From: Halothiobacillus diazotrophicus | GTDB taxonomy: Bacteria; Pseudomonadota; Gammaproteobacteria; Halothiobacillales; Halothiobacillaceae | Reading direction: 5' to 3' | Assembly: GCF_001663815.1 (NCBI RefSeq) | Contig: NZ_CP016027.1 | Coordinates: forward strand, 2,166,001 to 2,230,000 | DNA: 64,000 nt | Shown here: positions 9,108-17,284 of the stretch, piece after piece | Position numbering within the stretch: the stretch's first letter is position 1 | How the letters are laid out: each line of letters opens with the position of its first letter | The notes under the pieces: generated by a model | What the model was told of the DNA's origin: nothing | What the model saw: the letters and a program-made list of their open reading frames with translations, nothing else | The model's database searches: none | Translations under genes and position numbers: made by a program

Positions 9108-9183
9108 GCGGGAATAGCTCAGCTGGTAGAGCGCAACCTTGCCAAGGTTGAGGTCGCGAGTTCGAACCTCGTTTCCCGCTCCA
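9108..9183 (+). tRNA. glyT: tRNA-Gly (anticodon GCC)
   Basis: 76 nt with encoded CCA. Acceptor arms GCGGGAA/TTCCCGC, anticodon stem CAACC/GGTTG with loop TTGCCAA, and T-loop GTTCGAA. First of three tRNAs in one transcript. Confidence 0.97.
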
Positions 9184-9184
9184 C

Positions 9185-9260
9185 GGGTGATTAGCTCAGT
9201 TGGTAGAGCGGCGCCCTTACAAGGCGTAGGTCGGGAGTTCGAGCCTCTCATCACCCACCA
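9185..9260 (+). tRNA. valT: tRNA-Val (anticodon TAC)
   Basis: 76 nt with encoded CCA. Acceptor arms GGGTGAT/ATCACCC, anticodon stem GCGCC/GGCGT with one G-T pair and loop CTTACAA. It starts 2 nt after tRNA-Gly. Confidence 0.97.
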
Positions 9261-9273
9261 AACATCAAAATTA

Positions 9274-9350
9274 GCAGCGGTAGTTCAGTTGGTTAGAATA
9301 CCGGCCTGTCACGCCGGGGGTCGCGGGTTCGAGTCCCGTCCGCTGCGCCA
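9274..9350 (+). tRNA. aspT: tRNA-Asp (anticodon GTC)
   Basis: 77 nt with encoded CCA. Acceptor arms GCAGCGG/CCGCTGC, anticodon stem CCGGC/GCCGG with loop CTGTCAC. Last tRNA of the operon. Confidence 0.97.
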
Positions 9351-9360
9351 TATTCCAGTT

Positions 9361-9386
9361 AAAAGCCGCCTTAGTGCGGCTTTTTT
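9361..9386 (+). terminator. Rho-independent terminator of the tRNA operon
   Basis: Stem AAAAGCCGC (9361-9369) with GCGGCTTTT (9376-9384), loop CTTAGT, continuing into a T-run to 9386. It begins 11 nt after tRNA-Asp. Confidence 0.92.
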
Positions 9387-9470
9387 CTTTATGGGCTGAC
9401 GGTGCGTTTCCTGCGCTGCTGTCCGTTCGTGGTCCCGGAGCTGCGGGACGTCCTGTTCCTGCCCGGCGGT

Positions 9471-9499
9471 TTCTATTCGATCGCGTTTCTCGCTATGAT
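9471..9499 (+). promoter_or_regulatory. Candidate promoter of the polysaccharide export operon
   Basis: TATGAT at 9494-9499 in the context GCTATGATGCGGGC, with a weak TTCTAT (9471-9476) 17 nt upstream. It lies 28 nt before the ABC-transporter start and after the tRNA terminator, where a new promoter is needed. Confidence 0.45.
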
Positions 9500-9527
9500 G
9501 CGGGCTGTTTTTCAGAACGAGCACACC

Positions 9528-10319
9528 ATGTCATCCCGCTGGACGGCCACACAAAACGATCTGTTCGAGGCGCTTCGAAAACTGCCCGCCGCGTTGTTTC
9601 TCTCCTGGAGCGATACCAAGGCCCGGTACAAGCGGAGCATGCTGGGTCCGTTCTGGTTGACGCTGGGAACGGCGATCGGCGTCGGTGGCCTGGGATTTGT
9701 GTGGAGCACCCTGTTCAATATGGACAAGGCGACTTTTATCCCGTTACTGACGGTCGGCCTGATCCTCTGGGGCATGATTGCCGGGATCATCACCGAGAGT
9801 AGCCAGCTGTTCATCAGTAACGCGCAACTCATTCGTAACGTGCGCATGCCCTTGTTTTTTCATCCCCTCAAGCTGATTCTCAGGCACATGATCAATTTCG
9901 CGCACAATGCCGTGGTCATCCTTGCCGTGTTCCTCATTTTCCCGCCGCAGGCGTCCTGGTCGATGTGGCTGGCCCTTCCGGGTTTCCTGCTGGTCGTGCT
10001 CAATCTGACGTGGATGAGTCTCTTCGTCGGCATGTTCGCCGCGCGCTTCCGGGATACGGAAACGGCCATCGCGAATTTCATGCCGCTGCTGTTCTTCATG
10101 TCGCCGGTACTGTTCAAGGCGGAACAGCTCGGCGTCGGCAGCTGGGTCGTGTGGATGAATCCGTTCAGCTATTTCATCAGCGTGGTGCGCGACCCCCTGC
10201 TCGGTCACCCGAGTCCGTCGTTCGTCTGGCCGGTCATGCTCACGATGACGATCCTGGGCTGGGCGATCACGCTGTGGCTGTTCAATTCGCGGCGCACCCG
10301 CATTCCCTACTGGATTTGA
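9528..10319 (+). CDS. wzm: Polysaccharide ABC exporter, membrane subunit (Wzm/KpsM-like)
   Basis: 263 aa from ATG 9528. A longer in-frame reading from 9402 overlaps the promoter candidate and is not family-like. It is an ABC-2 type permease: an amphipathic N-terminus (LFLSWSDTKARYKRSMLGPF) followed by about six membrane spans, with the family signature ATAIGVGGLGFVW-like segment and the loop FFMSPVLFKAEQLG before the last spans. It would move a lipid-linked polysaccharide across the inner membrane. It is followed 3 nt later by its ATPase and then by sugar-assembly genes, which supports O-antigen or capsule export by the ABC route. Confidence 0.9.
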   Translation: MSSRWTATQNDLFEALRKLPAALFLSWSDTKARYKRSMLGPFWLTLGTAIGVGGLGFVWSTLFNMDKATFIPLLTVGLILWGMIAGIITESSQLFISNAQLIRNVRMPLFFHPLKLILRHMINFAHNAVVILAVFLIFPPQASWSMWLALPGFLLVVLNLTWMSLFVGMFAARFRDTETAIANFMPLLFFMSPVLFKAEQLGVGSWVVWMNPFSYFISVVRDPLLGHPSPSFVWPVMLTMTILGWAITLWLFNSRRTRIPYWI

Positions 10320-10322
10320 CCC

Positions 10323-11039
10323 ATGGCTCGTCTGGTTTTCGAGAACGTCAGCGTTCGCTACCCCATCTACAACGCCCGGGCGCAATCCCTGCGACACCAG
10401 TTCATGCGAATCGCGACCGGTGGGAAGATTGCTGCCGAGGCCGGGCAGACCGTGTCCGTCACCGCGCTGGATGACGTGAGTTTCTCGCTGGGTAGTGGCG
10501 ATTCGCTGGGCTTGATCGGCCACAACGGTGCTGGCAAGAGCACCCTGCTGCGCACGATGGCTGGCATCTATACCCCGGACAGCGGTCGGGTGATCCGCGA
10601 GGGTCGCGTGGCGACGGTGCTTGAAATCGGCTCCGGCATGGATCCGGAGCTTTCCGGCTACGAAAACATTCTGAGAATGGGCATGCTGATGGGCATGAGT
10701 CTGAAGGAGGCGCGCAGCAAGATTCCCGGTATCGAGGAATTCACGGAACTGGGGGATTTTCTCAGTTTGCCCGTGCGCACCTATTCTTCCGGGATGACCA
10801 TGCGCCTGATGTTCGCGGTCGCCACCAGCCACCAGCCCGATATCCTGCTGGTGGACGAGATGTTCGGCACCGGTGATGCCGGATTCCAGGAAAAGGCCAA
10901 GGCGCGCATGCATGAGTTGATTGCCAACGCCGAGATCTTCGTGTTTGCTTCTCATGATCACGCTGTCATGTCGGAGCTTTGCGACACCGTATATGAGCTA
11001 CGGCATGGGAAGATTTACCCCGCCACGCTGACTGGCTGA
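10323..11039 (+). CDS. wzt: Polysaccharide ABC exporter, ATPase subunit (Wzt/KpsT-like)
   Basis: 238 aa. Walker A GHNGAGKST at residues 66-74, signature SSGM at 155-158, Walker B ILLVDE at 174-179 followed by the family pattern MFGTGDAGFQEKA, and the switch His in FASHDH. The insertion between the first strands and ALDDVSF is typical of Wzt/KpsT. It stops right after the nucleotide-binding domain, so it lacks the C-terminal carbohydrate-binding domain of Wzt proteins that recognise chain-terminator groups. This suggests export without a modified end group, as in KpsT systems. It pairs with the upstream permease. Confidence 0.9.
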   Translation: MARLVFENVSVRYPIYNARAQSLRHQFMRIATGGKIAAEAGQTVSVTALDDVSFSLGSGDSLGLIGHNGAGKSTLLRTMAGIYTPDSGRVIREGRVATVLEIGSGMDPELSGYENILRMGMLMGMSLKEARSKIPGIEEFTELGDFLSLPVRTYSSGMTMRLMFAVATSHQPDILLVDEMFGTGDAGFQEKAKARMHELIANAEIFVFASHDHAVMSELCDTVYELRHGKIYPATLTG

Positions 11040-11256
11040 TTTGATGATGTTCCCTGTCTGCAAGGTGCTTGAGGTTCGTCAACTTCTTGTGGCGGCACGT
11101 TATGAATAGGGAAGGATTAAGCCGTAACGGTCGTCTGAGGCGAGGACGCGACTCGCTGCAGCCCTGATTTCTGCTGAAAGCATTCCCAGGAATGGCTGTA
11201 AGGGATCACCCTGATGGCCTGGGCGGGCCCGATTAGCGTTCAATTGTCCGGGAGGG
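11040..11256. other. Intergenic gap between wzt and fkbM
   Basis: 217 bp. I see no gene, clear terminator or promoter. The distance suggests the sugar-assembly genes may have their own promoter. Confidence 0.4.
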
Positions 11257-11259
11257 ATG

Positions 11260-12147
11260 ATGATTTCATATGCCCAGAATTTCGAAGATGTCATGCTCTG
11301 GCGTGTTCTGAAACATGTTGAAAACGGATTTTATGTGGATGTCGGTGCACTGTCGCCGGAATTCGATTCCGTCACCCGATGGTTTTACGAGCAGGGTTGG
11401 CACGGCATCAATATCGAACCGAATCCCGAGTATGTCGGGAAATTGAACGAATGGCGCGGCCGGGATGTCAATCTACCGGTCGCCATCGGTGAAAGTAACG
11501 GGGTCATTGATATCAACATCGTGAGCAATCCCGGACTTTCAACGACAGATCCGCAGATTTTGGCGCAACACGTGGCATCCGGCTTTTCGGTCCGAAAAAC
11601 GACCGTTTTGCTGAAAACCCTGACTTGGGTCTTCGAGCATCACGTGCCGGCGCAGCAGGACGTGCATTTCCTCAAGATTGATGTCGAGGGCGGTGAGGCG
11701 GCCGTCATTCGTGGGCTTGACTGGTCGCGGTTCCGTCCCTGGGTCGTCGTGGCCGAGGCAACCGTGCCGATGTCCAAGCACGAAAGTCATGCCGAGTGGG
11801 AGCCGACGCTGCTGGAAAACAATTATGAGTTCGCCTACGCGGATGGACTCAACCGGTTCTATGTTGCGCGGGAGCACGCTGACCTGCGTGCCGGGTTCGA
11901 TTATCCCCCCAATGTCTTCGACACGTTCGTCCTGGCCAGCCAGATTCGGGCAGAAGAAAAGATCAAGGCATTGGAGGCCGTCCTGGCGGAAGGGGACAAC
12001 GAACTGAGGCAGGACCTCGCACGACTTCGCGCGGCAGAGGCGCAATTCAAGCAGACGGCGATGATCCTCGAGCAGATGGAGCGGAGCAGGTCGTGGCGGT
12101 TGACGCGCCCCTTGCGACTGCTGTCCAACTTGTTTTTAAAGAATTGA
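11260..12147 (+). CDS. FkbM-family methyltransferase with C-terminal coiled coil
   Basis: 295 aa from ATG 11260 (GGAGGG just upstream; ATG 11257 is also possible). The start MISYAQNFEDVMLWR and the SAM-binding motif GFYVDVGALSPEFDSVT are classic FkbM family features, as are GINIEPNPE and HFLKIDVEGGEAAVIRGL. Family members O-methylate sugars or related polar groups. Residues from about 230 form a charged helical coiled coil ending in RSRSWRLTRPLRLL, a tail often seen on enzymes of Gram-negative polysaccharide loci. Probable role: methylation of the exported glycan in this locus. The substrate is unknown. Confidence 0.85.
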   Translation: MISYAQNFEDVMLWRVLKHVENGFYVDVGALSPEFDSVTRWFYEQGWHGINIEPNPEYVGKLNEWRGRDVNLPVAIGESNGVIDINIVSNPGLSTTDPQILAQHVASGFSVRKTTVLLKTLTWVFEHHVPAQQDVHFLKIDVEGGEAAVIRGLDWSRFRPWVVVAEATVPMSKHESHAEWEPTLLENNYEFAYADGLNRFYVAREHADLRAGFDYPPNVFDTFVLASQIRAEEKIKALEAVLAEGDNELRQDLARLRAAEAQFKQTAMILEQMERSRSWRLTRPLRLLSNLFLKN

Positions 12148-12164
12148 CCTGGAGTGTGTTTTTA

Positions 12165-14789
12165 ATGGGTTCCGCCGATACGGATTTGGTGTTTTTTACG
12201 ATTGTTGCCAAGAACTATGTGTCTTATGCGCGGGTGCTGTGCCGTTCCATTCAGGACCAGCACCCCGAAGCCGCAATCTACGTGTGTCTGAGCGACGAGC
12301 GGGATGCGTCGTTCGACATCGGTCTGGAGGGCGTTGGCGTCGTTTGGGCGGACATGTTGGATCTGCCGGACTTTGACGGATTCGTCTTCAGATATGACGT
12401 CATGGAGTTCAGTACGGCGATCAAGCCCTATTTCTTCAAATGGCTGTACCGCCATACGACGGCGCGTAAACTGATCTATTTGGATCCGGATATCTATGTC
12501 GTCTCGCCGTTGTCCCAAGTGATCGACCGATTGGTACAAGGGAGTTCCGCCGTGCTGACGCCGCACATGACGGCGGAGATTACCGACGCGTGCCGCCCCA
12601 GCGAAAACGACATCATGCGGGTGGGCGTCTACAACCTGGGCTTCCTTGCCGTTGGCCGAACGGAAGAGTCGGAAAAGCTGATCGACTGGTGGGCGCGCCG
12701 ACTCGAGAAAGGCGCCGTCGTGGATCTGGAAAAGGGGCTGTTCACCGATCAGAAGTGGGCGGACCTGATGCCGTGCCTGTTCGATCGTGTCGCGATCCTT
12801 CGCGATGACGGCTACAACGTGGCCTATTGGAATCTTCACTCGCGGATGATTTCCCATCGCGATGGCCTGTGGTATTCCAATGACGCCAGGTTGGCCTTTT
12901 TCCATTTCAGCGGGGTGGATCCCCGATCGCCGGGCATCTTTTCCAAGCACCAGGATCGCTTCATGATCGGCGATATCGGTGCGCTGCGTCCCTTGTATGA
13001 CGATTATCTGAAGGCGTTGACCGAAAACGGTTTTTTCGAGCTGCAAAAAGTACCCTACGGCTTCGGGCGTTTTCCGGATGGCGGTGTCATCCATAAGGCG
13101 GCACGCGTCTACTATCGTGTCTGTGTCGAGGGGCGTGGGACGGTTGTCCCGCGGAATGAACTGACGACCGCCTATTTCAACCAGCTCTGCGAATGTCTTC
13201 CGAGCCACCGGATCGTGACGCGCTTCATGTACGGGCTCTATCTGGCGCAGCCGGAACTGCAGAAGAAATTCGATCTTGAGTCGCGCGAAGGACAGGCCGC
13301 CTTCCTGTTGTGGTTCAGGGATGCCGCGCGGGAAATTTACAAGGTGCCTGCAGTTTTTGTTGATGCCATCGCTCATCTGGTCAGCGATGTATCCATCGCC
13401 GAGCCGGGACGTTTTTCCCTCTTCAATCTGCTGAAGCGTGGTTTCTATCGTCTCGGTTATCGCGTGTATGTGCGTTACCCCGAATTTTCGCGGGCGGTTC
13501 TAAACTGGGCCCCTGCCACCTTCCGCCATAAATTGCGTGCGTCCGCCAAGAGCACGCTGCATTCGCCGCCGACCCCGGTGCGGAATCTGCCGCTGCTGCG
13601 ATGGATCGGGGCTCTGAAGTCCACCTATCGTCACATGTTGGGGCGAGATCGCCGCCATCGTGTACCTGGGGTGAACGTCGTCGGCTATTTGGGGGGCAAC
13701 TTCGGGGTGGCTCAGAACCTCCTCTCTCTCTCTCATTCACTGACTTCGGCCCATTATCCGTTCGACCTGACACGCATCGACGCCGGTACCGCATATACCC
13801 GTGCGGCGACGATCTTCGATACGCGCGTCGTTTCGATCAACACGCGCCTGATTCAGCTTTTCTGCGTCAACTCCGATCAGATGCCCCTGGTCGTCGATGC
13901 CGTGAAAGCCCGCGAGGGACTGAGCGATTATCGGATCGGTTACTGGTTCTGGGAGTTGGCCAATTTTCCCGAGCCCTGGCTCGCGGCACTGGATCTGGTC
14001 GATGAGATCTGGGCGCCGTCCCGATTCATCGAGGCGTCCCTCCGTCGTGTCACGAACAAGAAAATCACCTATATGCCGGTGGCAGTCGAGTTCGAAACGG
14101 CTGCCGTCGCCGATGCCAGCATTCAGACGTTGCCGAAGGACAGGTTCCTGTTCCTGTTCAGTTATGATTTTCACTCGTTTGCCGAGCGGAAAAATCCGGC
14201 GGCCGTGGTGGATGCGTTCCAGCGCGCGTTTCCCGAAGATGATCGCGTCGGGTTGGTCGTCAAGACGGTGCATGGTGCCCAGCATCCCGAGGCCTATAAC
14301 GCCTTGCTGGCGTTGCAGGCACGGGACGCCCGCGTGACCGTGATCGACAAGGTGCTGCCCAGGGATCAGATGTATGCGTTGATCGAACGCTGTGATGCCT
14401 ATGTGAGTCTGCATCGCTCCGAGGGTTTTGGTCTCGGCATGGCTGAGGCGATGTATCTGGGTAAGCCGGTCATCGGGACAGCGTATTCCGGCAACGAGGA
14501 TTTCATGACTGCGGAGAACAGTTGTCTTGTCGATTATCAACTGGTCCCCGTGCCAGAAGGTGCCTATCCGTTTGCGCCGGGGCAGGTCTGGGCCGATCCG
14601 GATGTGGCGCAGGCGGCCGAGTACATGAAGCGACTTGTCGAGGATGCGGCTTTCCGGCAATCGATCGGCCGGCAAGCTCGGGAAACGATTCGTACACGGC
14701 ATGGGTATGAGGCGGTGGGTTCCTTGATGGCGCGTCGACTGGATGAAATCGCGGCCGGTCTGCGGTCGTCGGAACATGATAAGGCATAG
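12165..14789 (+). CDS. Two-domain glycosyltransferase (GT-A N-terminus fused to GT4)
   Basis: 874 aa from ATG 12165 (GGAG 11 nt upstream). A longer reading from 12093 overlaps fkbM and only adds out-of-frame fkbM sequence. Residues 1-330 resemble GT-A enzymes acting on nucleotide sugars, with VLCRSIQDQHP and a DxD-like LDPDI at 106-110. A helical linker follows. The C-terminal part, from about 520, is GT4-like: NVVGYLGGNFGVAQ, IGYWFWELANFP, EIWAPSRF, and the retaining-enzyme motif EGFGLGMAE (Glu752 and Glu760). Two sugar additions by one protein are likely. Donors and acceptors are unknown. Confidence 0.82.
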   Translation: MGSADTDLVFFTIVAKNYVSYARVLCRSIQDQHPEAAIYVCLSDERDASFDIGLEGVGVVWADMLDLPDFDGFVFRYDVMEFSTAIKPYFFKWLYRHTTARKLIYLDPDIYVVSPLSQVIDRLVQGSSAVLTPHMTAEITDACRPSENDIMRVGVYNLGFLAVGRTEESEKLIDWWARRLEKGAVVDLEKGLFTDQKWADLMPCLFDRVAILRDDGYNVAYWNLHSRMISHRDGLWYSNDARLAFFHFSGVDPRSPGIFSKHQDRFMIGDIGALRPLYDDYLKALTENGFFELQKVPYGFGRFPDGGVIHKAARVYYRVCVEGRGTVVPRNELTTAYFNQLCECLPSHRIVTRFMYGLYLAQPELQKKFDLESREGQAAFLLWFRDAAREIYKVPAVFVDAIAHLVSDVSIAEPGRFSLFNLLKRGFYRLGYRVYVRYPEFSRAVLNWAPATFRHKLRASAKSTLHSPPTPVRNLPLLRWIGALKSTYRHMLGRDRRHRVPGVNVVGYLGGNFGVAQNLLSLSHSLTSAHYPFDLTRIDAGTAYTRAATIFDTRVVSINTRLIQLFCVNSDQMPLVVDAVKAREGLSDYRIGYWFWELANFPEPWLAALDLVDEIWAPSRFIEASLRRVTNKKITYMPVAVEFETAAVADASIQTLPKDRFLFLFSYDFHSFAERKNPAAVVDAFQRAFPEDDRVGLVVKTVHGAQHPEAYNALLALQARDARVTVIDKVLPRDQMYALIERCDAYVSLHRSEGFGLGMAEAMYLGKPVIGTAYSGNEDFMTAENSCLVDYQLVPVPEGAYPFAPGQVWADPDVAQAAEYMKRLVEDAAFRQSIGRQARETIRTRHGYEAVGSLMARRLDEIAAGLRSSEHDKA

Positions 14790-14852
14790 TCCGCGCGCAC
14801 GGGACTGGCTACGTTGCCGCCGCGGGATACGGTCGAGCGGGGAACGCGCTGA

Positions 14853-16013
14853 ATGAAGCTGCTCTTTCACTTGGACCGGTCCAGCGCGCGGACAGGCATC
14901 GGGTTTTATACCCAGCACCTCGTCGAGTCGTTGCGAGCCCACCCGGATGTGACCTCGCTGGTCGGCTTTTCCGGGGGCGAGATCTTTCAGGGTGATGCGG
15001 TGTCGTGGGTATTCGATGAGCCGTCGTCACAGACCGCAGGGCTTGGGCAACGGCTCGCGCCATGGCTGCGGCGGATTCCTGGGGCCTATGACCTGCGGCA
15101 ACGCCGGCGGAACTGGGCTGCGGCCCGGATCCTGCCGGCCTACGCCAAGACGGGTTACATCTATCATGAGCCGAATTTCATTCCTGTCAGATACCCAGGA
15201 AAGCAGGTGATTACCGTGCACGATCTGTCCCATGTTCACCAACCGGCGTTTCATCCGCCGGCACGGGTCGCTTACCTGAACGCGCGTCTGGGGCCGGCGA
15301 TGTCTCGGGCCGACGTGATTCTGACCGATTCCCACTTCGTCGCCGAAGAGATTCAGTCGGTCTACGGGGTGCCGGAAGAGCGCGTTTACGTGGCGCATCT
15401 TGGCGTCAGCCCGGATTTCCGTCCGCGAACAGCCGACGAGACGGCATCGACGCGTGCGGGATTTCAGCTGCGCGATCGCGGATTCGTGTTGTCGGTTGCG
15501 ACATTGGAGCCCCGCAAGAACCTGATTCGCCTGATCGATGCTTACGCGCGGCTGCCTTCGACGCTACGGTCGGCCTATCCGTTGGTTCTGGTCGGTGGCG
15601 TGGGCTGGCAGAACGCGGATCTGTTGACCCGGGTTCAGGCGATGGAATCCGCTGGGGAGCTGATCCGCACGGGCTACCTGCCGCAGGCTCAGGTGCTGGA
15701 TTTGTATGCGTCCGCTGCGATCTTTGCCTACCCGTCGCTCTATGAAGGCTTCGGTCTGCCGGTACTGGAGGCTTTTGCCAGCGGTACGCCGGTATTGACG
15801 TCGAATGTCGCCTCCTTGCCCGAGGTGTCGGGCGGTGCGGCGATCGAAGTCGATCCGCATTCGATCCAGGATATCGCCGATGGATTGCACCGCTTGCTGG
15901 AAGATAGTGCGTTGCGGGTACGTATTGTTCAACAGGGGTTGGATCGCGCTCAGCTGTTCAGCTGGACACGCTGCGCTGAACAAACCCTCGACGCCTATCG
16001 GATTTTGTCATGA
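14853..16013 (+). CDS. Glycosyltransferase family 4 protein
   Basis: 386 aa. GT-B fold with a glycine-rich N-terminal loop (RSSARTGIGFYTQHL), a donor-domain block LSVATLEPRKNLIRLIDAYA, and the EX7E motif in YEGFGLPVLEAFASGTPVLTS. This closely follows bacterial mannosyl/glucosyl transferases of O-antigen loci. It begins 63 nt after the two-domain transferase and overlaps the next GT4 gene by 4 nt. It acts at the cytoplasmic face of the inner membrane on the lipid-linked glycan. The sugar cannot be assigned from sequence. Confidence 0.87.
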   Translation: MKLLFHLDRSSARTGIGFYTQHLVESLRAHPDVTSLVGFSGGEIFQGDAVSWVFDEPSSQTAGLGQRLAPWLRRIPGAYDLRQRRRNWAAARILPAYAKTGYIYHEPNFIPVRYPGKQVITVHDLSHVHQPAFHPPARVAYLNARLGPAMSRADVILTDSHFVAEEIQSVYGVPEERVYVAHLGVSPDFRPRTADETASTRAGFQLRDRGFVLSVATLEPRKNLIRLIDAYARLPSTLRSAYPLVLVGGVGWQNADLLTRVQAMESAGELIRTGYLPQAQVLDLYASAAIFAYPSLYEGFGLPVLEAFASGTPVLTSNVASLPEVSGGAAIEVDPHSIQDIADGLHRLLEDSALRVRIVQQGLDRAQLFSWTRCAEQTLDAYRILS

Positions 16014-17197
16014 AAGGGACAAAGGACGGGTCACCGAAACGGGTCGCCGTCGTGCATGACTGGTTGACCACTTATGCGGGCGCGGAGCGGGTTCTGGAGC
16101 AGATCCTGTCGTTATATCCCGAGGCGGACGTGTTTGCGGTCTGCGATTTTTTGCCCGAAAGCGAACGTACGTTTCTCGGTGGTCGCCAACCGCGCACGAC
16201 GTTCATCCAGAAATTGCCGGGTGCACGTAAACACTATCGGCACTACCTAGCGCTGATGCCTCTGGCCATCGAGCAGTTGGATCTTTCAAGCTACGACTTG
16301 GTGATTTCCAGTTCGCACGCCGTTGCCAAAGGGGTGCTGACCGGCCCGGATCAATTGCATGTGAGCTACGTTTACACACCGATCCGCTACGCCTGGGATT
16401 TGCAGCATCAATACTTGCGCGAATCCGGTCTGGATCGGGGCCTGAAAGGCTGGGTGGCGAAATGGATGCTGCACCGGATCCGGATGTGGGATGCGCGAAC
16501 GGCCAATGGGGTCGATCGATTCATTGCCGATTCCGGGTTCATCGCGCGTCGGATCTGGAAAGTATATCGGCGTGATTCCGAGGTGATCTACCCGCCTGTG
16601 GATGTCACCCGCTTTGCCCTGTGCGCACTCAAGGAGGACTTTTTTCTGACGGCGTCGCGCATGGTGCCGTACAAGAAGATGGATCTGATCGTAGAGGCAT
16701 TTACTGCCATGCCCGAGCGTCGATTGGTCGTGATCGGCGATGGTCCGGAGTGGGAGAAGATCCGCGCCAAGGCCGGGCCGAACGTGACTCTGATGGGTTA
16801 TCAATCGTTCGAGGTGCTTCGGGATCATATGCAACGTGCCAGGGCGTTCGTTTTTGCCGCCGAAGAGGATTTCGGTATTACGCCGCTGGAGGCGCAAGCT
16901 TGTGGTACGCCCGTCATTGCCTATGGTAAGGGCGGCGCTCTGGAGACGGTACGGGATTTGACGGTTTCGGCGCCGACTGGCGTGTTTTTCGATGCGCAAA
17001 CGGTGCCGTCGTTGATCGCGGCGGTAGACCGATTTGAGCGGGAGGCTGGCGTGATTCGCTCGGCGGATTGCCGTGCGAATGCCGAGCGTTTTTCGATCGA
17101 TCGCTTCCGTGCTGAGCTGACGACCTTCATTGATCGGGCGTGGACTGAATTCCGGGCATCGCGTCCTGGCGCGGGTTCGCTCACCGATCAGGTATAG
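16010..17197 (+). CDS. Glycosyltransferase family 4 protein
   Basis: 395 aa. The N-terminus RVAVVHDWLTTYAGAERVL, the central YTPIRYAWDL and the donor-domain motif EEDFGITPLEAQACGTPVIA (EX7E) identify a GT4 enzyme of the type found in O-antigen and exopolysaccharide clusters. Its ATG overlaps the stop of the previous gene (ATGA), so the two are probably made together. The first 10 residues are polar and may not all be present if a later start is used. Donor sugar unknown. Confidence 0.87.
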   Translation: MKGTKDGSPKRVAVVHDWLTTYAGAERVLEQILSLYPEADVFAVCDFLPESERTFLGGRQPRTTFIQKLPGARKHYRHYLALMPLAIEQLDLSSYDLVISSSHAVAKGVLTGPDQLHVSYVYTPIRYAWDLQHQYLRESGLDRGLKGWVAKWMLHRIRMWDARTANGVDRFIADSGFIARRIWKVYRRDSEVIYPPVDVTRFALCALKEDFFLTASRMVPYKKMDLIVEAFTAMPERRLVVIGDGPEWEKIRAKAGPNVTLMGYQSFEVLRDHMQRARAFVFAAEEDFGITPLEAQACGTPVIAYGKGGALETVRDLTVSAPTGVFFDAQTVPSLIAAVDRFEREAGVIRSADCRANAERFSIDRFRAELTTFIDRAWTEFRASRPGAGSLTDQV

Positions 17198-17284
17198 TTC
17201 CAGCTGAGCCGTTCGTCGTGCCGTCGTGGCGCCATGTGATGAGCGTCCGCACCATTCTTACGTCTTACGGAAGTCACAGATTCC

